Source of the DNA: Marivivens aquimaris | GTDB lineage: Bacteria; Pseudomonadota; Alphaproteobacteria; Rhodobacterales; Rhodobacteraceae | Assembly (NCBI RefSeq): GCF_015220045.1 | Contig: NZ_JADBGB010000001.1 | Location: 959,001 to 1,023,000, forward strand | DNA: 64,000 nt | Direction of reading: 5' to 3' | Program-made: the position numbers and the translations under genes | Notes under the pieces: model-generated | What the model saw: only the letters and a program-made list of their open reading frames with translations | The model's database searches: none | What the model was told of the DNA's origin: nothing | Shown: positions 1 through 8,455 of the stretch, piece after piece | Layout: each line of letters begins with the position of its first letter | How positions within the stretch are numbered: position 1 is the first letter of the stretch

Positions 1-272
1 TCGGACAGCAAAGCCTGATGGAACTGGGGGAAGCCCTTGAAGCCCAGCTTGCCGACAGTTCGCGCGACTGTAGGCGTAGACACACCCGCATTCTGCGCCA
101 CCACGGTAATAGAGGCGATGCCCGCTGCGGGGTAATTCTCCAGCAGACGATTTGCGAACTTCTTCTCGGCGGTCGTGAGCACGCCGTAGTGCTCGCGGAT
201 CAGTTCACGGACCGTGGTGTTCTGCTGTGTCAACGCAGCCCCCGTTTTTTCCAGTGCTCCGAATTTAGGCAT
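1..272 (-). CDS. RpiR-family transcriptional regulator, N-terminal part (runs off the window)
   Basis: Reading leftwards from the ATG at 270-272, about 90 codons stay open to the window edge. The peptide starts MPKFGALEKTGAALTQQN and contains the helix-turn-helix typical of RpiR/MurR regulators: LTTAEKKFANRLLENYP, then SITVVAQNAGVSTPTVART and GKLGFKGFPQF. The C-terminal sugar-isomerase (SIS) ligand domain expected in this family would lie outside the window. It is divergent from the TRAP/amidohydrolase operon, with about 108 bp between the start codons, so it is the obvious candidate regulator of that operon. The family call rests only on the HTH. Confidence 0.8.
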   Translation of the reverse strand, partial: MPKFGALEKTGAALTQQNTTVRELIREHYGVLTTAEKKFANRLLENYPAAGIASITVVAQNAGVSTPTVARTVGKLGFKGFPQFHQALLS

Positions 273-327
273 GACGCTGCGGAAATGGAAAGGGACCAGC
301 GTCTCTCAAAGTGCCATCGGAAAAATA

Positions 328-357
328 TTGACAGAATTACGAACGCATGGAAACAAT
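328..357 (+). promoter_or_regulatory. candidate sigma-70 promoter of the amidohydrolase/TRAP operon
   Basis: A perfect -35 hexamer TTGACA lies at 328-333. An AT-rich stretch about 17-18 bp downstream (AACAAT, 352-357) can serve as a poor -10. It also overlaps an imperfect direct repeat, GGAAAAATATT at 319-329 and GGAAACAATTTT at 349-360, which could be a regulator site. The start codon of the first gene is 381. This is inference from sequence only. Confidence 0.3.
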
Positions 358-380
358 TTTACAAAACCACAGGGACACCA

Positions 381-1136
381 ATGCGCAATCAAAGCGAAAC
401 CTCGCAGGATACGGCAGTGATCGTCGAAAACCCCATGGGGCAGGGCGGTGTGCTGATTCTGTGTGAGCACGCTTCGAACCATATCCCCGAATATCTGAAC
501 GGCTTGGGGCTGAGTGAGGCCGACCGCGTCAGTCATGCCGCTTGGGATCCCGGTGCGTTGCCAGTTGCCCGAATGTTGAGCACTGGACTGGATGCGCCGC
601 TTGTTGCCTCCGGTATCTCGCGGCTTGTGTACGACTGTAACCGCCCGCCCGAAGCGCCGAGCGCGATGCCCGAGAAGTCCGAACTGATCGAAGTGCCGGG
701 GAACCGTGCGCTGGATCAGGCCGAAAGGGACGCTCGCACCAAGGCGTACTATGAACCCTTCGTCGAGGCTGTCGCCAAGATGACAGAGGCCGCACAGCCC
801 AAAGCCATTGTCACGATGCACACCTTCACGCCTGTTTATTACGGCGAGCCCCGCAGGACAGAGATCGGTATCCTTCATGACGCCGACACCCGCCTCGCTG
901 ATGCGATGCTGGCGGTAGAGACGGATCACCTTGTCGAACGGAACGAACCCTATGGCCCTAACGATGGGGTGACACACTCGCTCCGCATCCACGGGGTAGA
1001 GAAGGGCATCGCTAACGTGATGATCGAGGTCCGCAATGACCTCCTAGAGACCGAAGCGCAGCAGACCGCGATGGCAGAGACCCTGCTGACGATGCTGCGC
1101 CCCGCACTGGAACAACTGGAGGCACATGATGCCTAA
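381..1136 (+). CDS. N-formylglutamate amidohydrolase family protein
   Basis: The protein has 251 residues and belongs to the FGase family (PF05013, HutG-like), metal-dependent hydrolases that cut the amide of N-acylated glutamate. Visible family motifs are LILCEHASNHIP near residue 25, the downstream DPGALPVARML stretch, and TMHTFTPVYYG near residue 150, where relatives often read MHSFTP. It is the first gene of a seven-gene operon, and its last codons overlap the next gene. There is no hut gene nearby, so histidine breakdown is unlikely. The neighbouring ligase and dehydrogenases suggest it hydrolyses a gamma-glutamyl or similar amide. The family is fairly certain; the substrate is inference. 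Confidence 0.8.
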   Translation: MRNQSETSQDTAVIVENPMGQGGVLILCEHASNHIPEYLNGLGLSEADRVSHAAWDPGALPVARMLSTGLDAPLVASGISRLVYDCNRPPEAPSAMPEKSELIEVPGNRALDQAERDARTKAYYEPFVEAVAKMTEAAQPKAIVTMHTFTPVYYGEPRRTEIGILHDADTRLADAMLAVETDHLVERNEPYGPNDGVTHSLRIHGVEKGIANVMIEVRNDLLETEAQQTAMAETLLTMLRPALEQLEAHDA

Positions 1137-1725
1137 AGTCATCAGGGGATACGTCCGCTTCGTGGACGCCATGAACCGCATCATCGGCCGCTTTGCCATG
1201 TACGGCATTTTCGCGCTGGTCGGCGTGCTGTTGTGGTCGTCGATCTCCAAAACGTTCTTCACGCCGTCCCTGTGGACGCTGGAGACCGCGCAATTCATCA
1301 TGGTGGCCTACTACATCCTCGGCGGGCCGTATTCGATCCAGATGGGTTCGAACGTCCGCATGGACCTGTTCTACGGCGGTTGGACCCCGAAACAGAAAGC
1401 GTGGATGGACGGCTTTACCGTGTTCTTCCTGCTCTTCTACCTCGGCGTTCTGCTCTACGGCGCGCTGGGCTCGCTGGCTTATTCCATCGGTTATTTCGGA
1501 ATGGAGCCGCTCGTTTTCTACAAAGACCTTATCGTCAGCTTCTTCACCGGCGGCCCCGATGCCGCGGTCGAACAGATGGGCTACCTCGAACGCAGCTCGA
1601 CTGCATGGCGTCCGTACATCTGGCCGATCAAGCTGACCCTCGCGCTGGGCGTCTTCCTGATGATCCTGCAAGTCCTTGCCGAATTCTTCCGTGATATCGG
1701 CCGTATCCGCGGAGTCGAACTCTGA
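1129..1725 (+). CDS. TRAP transporter small permease (DctQ family)
   Basis: The protein has 198 residues and four predicted membrane helices: about residues 20-40, 55-75, 95-115 and 165-185. This is the size and layout of the DctQ subunit that pairs with DctM in tripartite ATP-independent periplasmic uptake systems. The start at 1129 is preferred because GGAGG at 1118-1122 sits 6 nt upstream. An ATG at 1126 is the alternative, but leaves only 3 nt. The start overlaps the stop of the amidohydrolase and the end touches the large permease start, so the genes are translationally coupled. Confidence 0.85.
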   Translation: MPKVIRGYVRFVDAMNRIIGRFAMYGIFALVGVLLWSSISKTFFTPSLWTLETAQFIMVAYYILGGPYSIQMGSNVRMDLFYGGWTPKQKAWMDGFTVFFLLFYLGVLLYGALGSLAYSIGYFGMEPLVFYKDLIVSFFTGGPDAAVEQMGYLERSSTAWRPYIWPIKLTLALGVFLMILQVLAEFFRDIGRIRGVEL

Positions 1726-3047
1726 TGTCACATGAAATGATCGCCCTTCTGATGTTCAGCGGCATGATGCTGATGCTCTTCACAGGGCAGCGCGTTTTTG
1801 GCGCCATCGGATTTATCGGAGCCATCGCCGGTCTGCTCCTCTGGGGGACCGGAGGCGTGGATGTCCCGTTCTCGGCTGCGATGAAGCTGATGAAGTGGTA
1901 TCCGATGCTCACTCTGCCGATGTTCATCTTTATGGGCTACGTGTTGTCGGAATCCAAAATCGCCGACGACCTCTATAAGATGTTCCACGTCTGGATGGGG
2001 CCCGTGCGCGGCGGTCTGGCCATTGGTACCATCGGTCTGATGGTTCTGATCTCTGCCATGAACGGTCTGTCGGTCGCGGGTATGGCTATCGGTGCCACCA
2101 TCGCGCTGCCCGAACTGCTGAAGCGGAACTACGACAAGATCATGGTGACGGGGGTGATCCAAGCGGGGTCATCTCTCGGGATCTTGGTGCCGCCCTCGGT
2201 CGTTCTGGTGCTCTACGCCATGATCGCCCGCCAGCCGGTTGGCCAGTTGTGGCTCGCTGGCGTGGTGCCCGGCCTCATGATGGCCGCGCTGTTCATCATC
2301 TACATCTACATCCGCTGCCGCATTAACCCGTCGCTGGGACCGGCACTGCCCGAGGAAGAGCGTCAGGTCTCACGCGCCGAAAAGCTCCGCCTGCTGCGCG
2401 CTGGCATCCTCCCGCTGGTAATCTTCGCGACGATGATGGTGCCCTTCGTCAACGGTTGGACCTCGCTCGTCGAAAGCTCCGCTATCGGCGCGATGGCTGC
2501 CTTTGTTGCCGCTGTCCTCAAGGGCCGCATGACCAAGGAAGTGTTCGAGACCTCCGTTCGCCAGACGCTCGGCATCTCCTGCATGTTCATGTTCATCATA
2601 CTCGCAGCATTGGGCTTCGGCGCGATCTTCGACGGCCTCGGTGCTGTCCGTGCGATCGAGAACCTCTTTACCGAGCAGATGCACCTCAGCCCGTGGATGA
2701 TCCTGATCCTCATGCAGCTCAGCTTCATCGTCATGGGGACGTTCCTCGATGATACGGCGATGCTGGTGATCGTGGCGCCGCTCTATGTCCCGCTCGTGGA
2801 CGCGCTGGGCTTCGATCTGATCTGGTACGGCGTGCTTTACACGATCACGACCCAGATCGCGTATATGACGCCGCCCTTCGGCTATAACCTCTTTCTCATG
2901 CGCGCGATGGCACCGCCGGAAATCGGCCTGCGTGACATCTACCGCTCCATTATTCCGTTCGTTTTCCTGATGGTCCTCGCACTGTCGCTGGTGATGGTTT
3001 TCCCAAGCATCGCGATGTGGCTGCCGGAGCTCGTGTACGGAAACTGA
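1725..3047 (+). CDS. TRAP transporter large permease (DctM family)
   Basis: The protein has 440 residues, is highly hydrophobic with about 12 membrane segments, and has the usual DctM length. Family stretches include GLSVAGMAIGATIALPELLKR and GSSLGILVPPSVVLVLYAM near residues 125-165, and the C-terminal TPPFGYNLFLM. It forms the Na+-coupled translocation channel with the DctQ subunit. Its start codon overlaps the DctQ stop. The binding-protein gene follows after 56 bp. The substrate cannot be read from this subunit. Confidence 0.92.
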   Translation: MSHEMIALLMFSGMMLMLFTGQRVFGAIGFIGAIAGLLLWGTGGVDVPFSAAMKLMKWYPMLTLPMFIFMGYVLSESKIADDLYKMFHVWMGPVRGGLAIGTIGLMVLISAMNGLSVAGMAIGATIALPELLKRNYDKIMVTGVIQAGSSLGILVPPSVVLVLYAMIARQPVGQLWLAGVVPGLMMAALFIIYIYIRCRINPSLGPALPEEERQVSRAEKLRLLRAGILPLVIFATMMVPFVNGWTSLVESSAIGAMAAFVAAVLKGRMTKEVFETSVRQTLGISCMFMFIILAALGFGAIFDGLGAVRAIENLFTEQMHLSPWMILILMQLSFIVMGTFLDDTAMLVIVAPLYVPLVDALGFDLIWYGVLYTITTQIAYMTPPFGYNLFLMRAMAPPEIGLRDIYRSIIPFVFLMVLALSLVMVFPSIAMWLPELVYGN

Positions 3048-3103
3048 TCATAACAGAGCCTGTGCCAAGCGGGCCGCCCCAACCACCAACAAGGAGTACT
3101 ACC

Positions 3104-4138
3104 ATGACGACAAGACGTAAGTTCCTTCAAACGGCTGGTGTCGGCGCAGTTGCCGCCCCCCTTGCTGCTCCCGCGATTGCCCAGTCGACGATCACGTGGC
3201 GTATGCAGACCTACGCCGGTCCCGCATTGGCAGAACACGTGGTCAAACCGGCCATCGACATGTTCAACAAGATCGCTGGCGACCGGATGCAGATCGAACT
3301 GTACTTCGCTGACCAGCTAGTCCCGACCGGCGAGCTGTTCCGTGCGATGCAGCGCGGCACCATCGACGCCGTGCAGTCGGATGACGACTCGATGGCATCC
3401 CCGACCGAAGTCACCGTGTTCGGCGGCTACTTCCCGTTTGCGTCCCGCTACTCGCTCGACGTGCCGGTGCTGTTCAACCAGTACGGTCTGAACGAGATCT
3501 GGGACGAAGAATACTCCAAGGTTGGCGTGAAGCACATCTCCGCCGGTTCGTGGGATCCGTGCCACTTTGCCACCAAAGAGCCGATCAACAGCCTCGCTGA
3601 CCTTCAGGGCAAGCGCGTCTTCACCTTCCCGACCGCTGGCCGCTTCATGTCGCAGTTCGGCGTCGTGCCTGTGACCATTCCGTGGGAAGACGTGGAAGTC
3701 GCCATGCAAACCGGCGAGCTTGACGGCATCGCATGGTCGGGCATCACCGAAGACTACACCGTCGGCTGGGCTGACGTGACCAACTACTTCCTGACGAACA
3801 ACATCTCGGGCGCTTGGGCCGGTTCGTTCTTCGCCAACCAGGATCGTTGGAACGAACTGCCGGAAGACCTCCAGACGCTGTTCCGCGTCTGCTGTGACCA
3901 GTCGCACTACTATCGTCAGTGGTGGTACTGGGGCGGCGAAGCGCAGCTGCGTGTCGAAGGCACCAAGATGCAGCTGACCACCATTCCGGACGAAGAATGG
4001 GCCACCGTCGAAGCAAAGGCCATGGAGTTCTGGGACGAAATCGCTCAGGAGTCCGAAGTGAAGGCCCGCGTCGTCTCGATCATCAAGAAGTACAACGAAG
4101 ACATGATGAAAGCCGGTCGTCCGTACCGCTACAGCTAA
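3104..4138 (+). CDS. TRAP transporter substrate-binding protein (DctP family), Tat-exported
   Basis: The protein has 344 residues. The N-terminus TTRRKFLQTAGVGAVAAP followed by AAPAIAQ is a twin-arginine signal with a likely cut after Ala-Gln. The mature part has the DctP fold signature: GDRMQIELYFADQLVPTGEL, the GKRVFTFPTAGRFMSQFG stretch holding the arginine that usually binds a substrate carboxylate, and ELDGIAWSG. The ATG at 3104 is chosen because AAGGAG stands just upstream. A carboxylate or zwitterionic ligand is expected from the family; the actual ligand is unknown. A strong hairpin follows the gene, as is common behind highly expressed binding-protein genes. Confidence 0.92.
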   Translation: MTTRRKFLQTAGVGAVAAPLAAPAIAQSTITWRMQTYAGPALAEHVVKPAIDMFNKIAGDRMQIELYFADQLVPTGELFRAMQRGTIDAVQSDDDSMASPTEVTVFGGYFPFASRYSLDVPVLFNQYGLNEIWDEEYSKVGVKHISAGSWDPCHFATKEPINSLADLQGKRVFTFPTAGRFMSQFGVVPVTIPWEDVEVAMQTGELDGIAWSGITEDYTVGWADVTNYFLTNNISGAWAGSFFANQDRWNELPEDLQTLFRVCCDQSHYYRQWWYWGGEAQLRVEGTKMQLTTIPDEEWATVEAKAMEFWDEIAQESEVKARVVSIIKKYNEDMMKAGRPYRYS

Positions 4139-4146
4139 GTCTGACT

Positions 4147-4174
4147 GCCCCGCCGGAGATAGCTCCGGCGGGGC
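4147..4174 (+). other. 12-bp stem-loop inside the operon, between the binding protein and ligase genes
   Basis: GCCCCGCCGGAG (4147-4158) pairs perfectly with CTCCGGCGGGGC (4163-4174) around an ATAG loop. No T-run follows, so this is more likely an mRNA-stabilising or attenuating structure at the 3-prime end of the binding-protein segment than a full terminator. The GGAGG at 4186-4190 for the next gene lies outside the stem. Confidence 0.7.
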
Positions 4175-4198
4175 GCCACAATACCGGAGGTTCCCGCA

Positions 4199-5551
4199 AT
4201 GCTCTCTTTCGACGAGCTGAAATCACAGGTCGCATCGGGTGCGATCGACACCGTTCTGGCCTGCATCGTGGACATGCAGGGCCGTCTGATGGGCAAGCGG
4301 TTCCACGCGCAGCATTTCGTGAACAGCGCATGGGAAGAAACCCACTGCTGTAACTACCTGCTGGCGACGGACCTCGAAATGTCCACGCCCGAAGGTTTCG
4401 CCGCAACTTCGTGGCAGAGCGGTTACGGCGACTATGTGATGAAGCCGGACCTCTCGACCATCCGCCCCGTGCCGTGGCTCGAAGGCACCGCGATGGTCAT
4501 CTGCGACGTCATCGACCACCATACCCACGAAGAAGTCCCGCACTCGCCGCGCGCCATGCTGAAAAAGCAGGTGAAACGGCTCGAGGCTCTCGGCTACACC
4601 GCCATGATGGCGACCGAGCTGGAGTTCTTCCTCTTTGCCAAGAGCTTTGACGAGGTGCGCCGCAGCGGCTTCCGCGATCTCGAACCGATCTCGGCCTACA
4701 ACGAAGATTACCACATCTTCCAGACCACCAAGGAAGAGGGCGTGATGCGCCCGATCCGCAACCACCTCTATGCCGCAGGTATTCCGGTCGAGAACACCAA
4801 GGGCGAGGCGGAAGCCGGTCAGGAAGAGCTGAACATCAAATACGCCGACGCGATGAGCACGGCCGAATACCACACCATCGCCAAGCACGCGGTGAAGGAA
4901 ATCGCGTGGCAAAACGGTCATGCGGCCAGCTTCATGGCCAAATACCGCGCCGACCGTGTGGGATCGTCCAGCCACGTTCACCAGTCGCTCTGGCAGGACG
5001 GCACCAACGTCTTCCACGACCCCGCAGACAAGCGCGGCATGTCGGCGATCATGAAGTCCTACATGGCGGGCCTCATGAAATACGCGCCCGATTACACGTA
5101 TTTCCTCGCGCCCTATATCAACAGCTACAAGCGTTTCCAGCGCGGCACCTTCGCGCCGACCCGCATCATCTGGTCGGTCGATAATCGCACCGCTGGCTTC
5201 CGCCTCTGTGGCGAGAACTCCAAAGGCGTGCGCGTGGAATGCCGCATCGGCGGCTCGGACCTGAACCCGTATCTTGCGATGGCCGTGCAGCTTGCTGCCG
5301 GTATCGCGGGCATCGAAGAAGGGCTGACCCTGGAGGCGCCGTTCACCGGTGACGCCTACGAGGCCGAGGTTGGCGAGATCCCCGCTACCTTACGCGATGC
5401 GCGCGTGACGCTGATGAAATCCGAGATGCTCCGCGAAGCGTTTGGCGATTGGACAATCGACCACTACGCCCGCGCAGCAGAAGTAGAAATCCAAGATTTC
5501 GACGCCGCCGTGACCGACTATGAGGTCGCGCGTGGTTTCGAACGTTCCTAA
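4199..5551 (+). CDS. glutamine synthetase-like gamma-glutamyl-amine ligase
   Basis: The protein has 450 residues and the type-I-like glutamine synthetase fold. Visible motifs are ATELEFFLF (138-146, metal glutamates), GEAEAGQEELN (202-212), GSSSHVHQSL (255-264, ATP site), NSYKRF, NRTAGFRL and ECRIGGSDLNPYLAMA near the C-terminus. It lacks the adenylylation NLY loop of housekeeping GlnA and sits in a catabolic operon. It is therefore more likely an ATP-dependent ligase joining glutamate to an amine, like PuuA, IpuC or GmaS. The strong GGAGG before ATG 4199 fixes the start. The ligase family is secure; the amine is unknown. Confidence 0.8.
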   Translation: MLSFDELKSQVASGAIDTVLACIVDMQGRLMGKRFHAQHFVNSAWEETHCCNYLLATDLEMSTPEGFAATSWQSGYGDYVMKPDLSTIRPVPWLEGTAMVICDVIDHHTHEEVPHSPRAMLKKQVKRLEALGYTAMMATELEFFLFAKSFDEVRRSGFRDLEPISAYNEDYHIFQTTKEEGVMRPIRNHLYAAGIPVENTKGEAEAGQEELNIKYADAMSTAEYHTIAKHAVKEIAWQNGHAASFMAKYRADRVGSSSHVHQSLWQDGTNVFHDPADKRGMSAIMKSYMAGLMKYAPDYTYFLAPYINSYKRFQRGTFAPTRIIWSVDNRTAGFRLCGENSKGVRVECRIGGSDLNPYLAMAVQLAAGIAGIEEGLTLEAPFTGDAYEAEVGEIPATLRDARVTLMKSEMLREAFGDWTIDHYARAAEVEIQDFDAAVTDYEVARGFERS

Positions 5552-5567
5552 ATTCCAAGAGGACACC

Positions 5568-6950
5568 ATGACAGGGCAACTGAAGTGTATTTCGCCCATT
5601 GACGGCTCGGTTTTCGCGACCCGTGACACGCTCTCCAAGGACGAGGCGTTTGCAGCCGCCAAACGCGCCCGCGATGCGCAGGCCGCATGGGCCGCGCGCC
5701 CGCTGGCAGAGCGTATCGAACTGGTGCTGGCCGGTGTTGCTGCCGTCGGCGCGATGAACGACGAGATCGTGCCGGAACTGGCGCACATGATGGGCCGTCC
5801 GACCCGCTACGGTGGCGAGTTCGGCGGCTTTAACGAACGCGCCAGTTACATGGCAGAGATCGCGGAAAGCAGCCTCGCCGATATCGAGGTGGGCGAGGAC
5901 GCGACCTTCAAGCGCTACATCAAGCGCGTCCCGCACGGCGTCGTCTTCGTCGTCGCGCCGTGGAACTACCCCTACATGACCGCCATCAACACGGTCGCCC
6001 CTGCGCTGATCGCGGGTAACACCGTGGTGCTCAAGCACGCGACCCAGACCCTGCTGGTCGGTGAGCGGATGGCTAAGGCGTTCCATTCCGCTGGCGTGCC
6101 CGAGGACGTATTCATCAATGTCTTCCTCGACCACGACACCACCAACGACCTGATCGCGGGCAATGCGTTTGATTTCGTTAACTTCACCGGCTCGGTCGGT
6201 GGCGGCAAGGCGATGGAGCAGGCGGCGGCAGGCACCTTCACCGGCGTCGGCCTCGAACTTGGCGGCAAAGATCCGGGCTACGTCATGGAAGACGCCGATC
6301 TGGACGCGGCCGTGGCCACGCTCGTCGATGCAGCCATGTTCAACTCTGGCCAGTGCTGTTGCGGGATCGAACGCATCTACGTCCACGAAAGCCTCTTTGA
6401 TGCCTTCGTTGAAAAGGCCGTCGAGACTGTGAACGGCTACAAGCTGGGCAGCCCGCTCGACGCAGACACCACCATCGGCCCGATGGCCAACGTCCGCTTC
6501 GCCAAGGAGGTCCGCGAGCAGATCGCAGAGGCCGTCGCAGCGGGTGCCAAGACCCACATCGACACCTTTGCCGAGGACGACGGCGCCGCTTACCTGACGC
6601 CGCAAATCCTCACCAACGTGTCCCACGACATGCGCGTAATGAAAGAAGAAAGCTTCGGACCCGTCGTCGGCATCATGCCGGTCAAGAGCGACGAGGAAGC
6701 CATCGCCCTGATGAACGACAGCGAATACGGCCTGACCGTCTCGCTCTGGACGCAGGATGTGGACCGCGCGATTGCCGTGGGCGACCAGCTTGAAACCGGC
6801 ACCGTGTTCATGAACCGCGCCGACTACCTCGATCCGGCGCTGTGCTGGACGGGCTGCAAGAACACAGGGCGGGGCGGCGGTCTTTCGGTGATCGGCTACC
6901 AGAACCTCACCCGTCCGAAATCCTACCATCTCAAGAAGGTGACGAAATGA
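5568..6950 (+). CDS. NAD(P)-dependent aldehyde dehydrogenase
   Basis: The protein has 460 residues and the aldehyde dehydrogenase fold. PWNYP (about 131-135) and the glycine motif FTGSVGGGKAM (206-216) mark the cofactor site. The general-base glutamate lies in LELGGKDP (Glu230). The nucleophile lies in FNSGQCCCGIER, most likely Cys264. The ATG at 5568 has AAGAGGA upstream. It starts 16 bp after the ligase gene and overlaps the alcohol dehydrogenase start by 4 bp (ATGA). In the operon it would oxidise the aldehyde made by that dehydrogenase, possibly while the nitrogen is glutamylated; the latter is inference. Confidence 0.9.
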   Translation: MTGQLKCISPIDGSVFATRDTLSKDEAFAAAKRARDAQAAWAARPLAERIELVLAGVAAVGAMNDEIVPELAHMMGRPTRYGGEFGGFNERASYMAEIAESSLADIEVGEDATFKRYIKRVPHGVVFVVAPWNYPYMTAINTVAPALIAGNTVVLKHATQTLLVGERMAKAFHSAGVPEDVFINVFLDHDTTNDLIAGNAFDFVNFTGSVGGGKAMEQAAAGTFTGVGLELGGKDPGYVMEDADLDAAVATLVDAAMFNSGQCCCGIERIYVHESLFDAFVEKAVETVNGYKLGSPLDADTTIGPMANVRFAKEVREQIAEAVAAGAKTHIDTFAEDDGAAYLTPQILTNVSHDMRVMKEESFGPVVGIMPVKSDEEAIALMNDSEYGLTVSLWTQDVDRAIAVGDQLETGTVFMNRADYLDPALCWTGCKNTGRGGGLSVIGYQNLTRPKSYHLKKVTK

Positions 6951-8092
6951 ACCTCGTAGGAAACTGGTCCTATCCGACCGCTGTGAAATTCGGCGCTGGC
7001 CGGATCAAGGAACTCCCAGCCGCGCTGGCGCAGGCTGGCATCACCCGCCCGCTGCTCGTCACCGACCGCGGTCTGGCCGATATGGCGATCACCCAATCGA
7101 CGCTGGATATCCTCGAGGAATCCGGTTTCGGCCGCGCGATCTTTGCCGACGTCGACCCGAACCCGACCGAAGTGAACCTCGCCAAGGGCGTCGAGGTCTA
7201 CAAAGCCGGCGGTCATGACGGTGTCATCGCCTTCGGCGGCGGCTCCGGCCTCGATTTGGGCAAGATGGTCGCCTTCATGGCTGGCCAGACCCGCCCGATC
7301 TGGGATTTCGAGGATATTGGCGATTGGTGGACCCGCGCTGATGCGGACGCGATCGCGCCGATCATCGCTGTGCCGACCACGGCTGGCACGGGCTCCGAAG
7401 TGGGCCGCGCCTCGGTCATCACCAACAGCGTCACCCACGTCAAAAAGATCATCTTCCACCCGAAGGTGCTGCCGACCGTGGTCATCGCCGACCCCGAACT
7501 GACCGTCGGAATGCCGAAGTTCATCACCGCAGGTACCGGCCTTGATGCCTTCGCGCACTGCGTCGAAGCGTTCTCCAGCCCGTTCTATCACCCGATGAGC
7601 CAAGGCATCGCGCTCGAAGGGATGCGTCTCGTGATCGAGAACCTGCCCAAAGCCTACGCCGACGGCACCGACCTCGAAGCGCGCTCGAACATGATGGCTG
7701 CCGCCGCAATGGGCGCTGTCGCGTTCCAGAAGGGGCTCGGCGCGATCCATGCGCTATCCCACCCGATCGGCGCGGTGTTCAACACCCACCACGGCACCAC
7801 CAACGCCGTCTGTATGCCCGCGGTTCTCGAACTCAACGCCTCGGCCATCGCCGACCGTTTCGATCGCGCGGCGAGCTACATCGGTGTGGACGGCGGCTTC
7901 GACGGCTTCCGCAGCTTCGTGCAGGAGTTCAATGACAGCTTCGCCATCCCGCGCAAACTGTCCGAGATGGGCGCGTCGCTGGACAAGATCGACGAACTGG
8001 TGCCCGCCGCACTCGCCGACCCGTCCTGCGGCGGCAACCCGATTGAACTGACCGAGTCGAACGTCCGCGCGCTTTTCGAAGCCGTCATCTAA
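6947..8092 (+). CDS. iron-containing alcohol dehydrogenase
   Basis: The protein has 381 residues and belongs to the group III (Fe-type) alcohol dehydrogenase family. Motifs include FGGGSGLDLGKM (NAD site, near residue 100), PTTAGTGSEV (near 142), the metal-site stretches GLDAFAHCVEAF and GAIHALSHPIGAVFNTHHG with their histidines, and the usual N-terminal start YPTAVKFGAGRIKELP. The ATG overlaps the previous TGA. It is the last gene of the operon, and a terminator follows within 20 bp. It probably converts an alcohol to the aldehyde used by the adjacent dehydrogenase. Confidence 0.9.
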   Translation: MNLVGNWSYPTAVKFGAGRIKELPAALAQAGITRPLLVTDRGLADMAITQSTLDILEESGFGRAIFADVDPNPTEVNLAKGVEVYKAGGHDGVIAFGGGSGLDLGKMVAFMAGQTRPIWDFEDIGDWWTRADADAIAPIIAVPTTAGTGSEVGRASVITNSVTHVKKIIFHPKVLPTVVIADPELTVGMPKFITAGTGLDAFAHCVEAFSSPFYHPMSQGIALEGMRLVIENLPKAYADGTDLEARSNMMAAAAMGAVAFQKGLGAIHALSHPIGAVFNTHHGTTNAVCMPAVLELNASAIADRFDRAASYIGVDGGFDGFRSFVQEFNDSFAIPRKLSEMGASLDKIDELVPAALADPSCGGNPIELTESNVRALFEAVI

Positions 8093-8111
8093 GGCGTTCG
8101 TTACATTTTCA

Positions 8112-8141
8112 GGCGCTCCGCTCCGGCGGGGCGTCTTTTTT
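8112..8141 (+). terminator. rho-independent terminator of the TRAP/ligase operon
   Basis: A 10-bp stem (GGCGCTCCGC, 8112-8121, with GCGGGGCGTC, 8126-8135, allowing G-U pairs) is closed by a TCCG loop and followed by six T residues. Confidence 0.85.
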
Positions 8142-8312
8142 GTGCCTAGTGGTTGGGCAAAGTGAAGCAATTTGGGCACACATCAGGTGACAGGTTGCAA
8201 ATTGGGATAGTCGTAATCTCGGAAGAGATTTGCCAGTCTCGAAAAATATTGCATCTTGGAATCAAGATTGGCGTGGCGCTGATCCGAAACGAACCGGTTC
8301 TCGGCAAGTTTG

Positions 8313-8375
8313 AAAAAGCCGCCTGACCCTCTGCCTTCCTCCTCCTCCCGGCAGAGCGCGTCGGCGGCTTTTTTT
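8313..8375 (+). ncRNA. candidate small RNA or leader: long hairpin with anti-Shine-Dalgarno loop and T-run
   Basis: AAAAAGCCGCC (8313-8323) pairs with GGCGGCTTTTTTT (8363-8375). Inside it CTCTGCC (8329-8335) pairs with GGCAGAG (8350-8356). The exposed loop TTCCTCCTCCTCCC (8336-8349) is complementary to a Shine-Dalgarno sequence. A CCUCCUCCC-type loop is the hallmark of the cuckoo RNAs (CcsR family) of Rhodobacter, though those usually have two such hairpins. A 5-prime end cannot be fixed and the transcript could begin well upstream. The A-run/T-run symmetry also fits a plain bidirectional terminator. Confidence 0.4.
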
Positions 8376-8455
8376 GTTTTCTCCCAATACATTCCGCGAT
8401 ATCTGTAAAGTTGACTATTTTTATAGGTATTGGCTTTACGATTTTCGGCGCCTGA

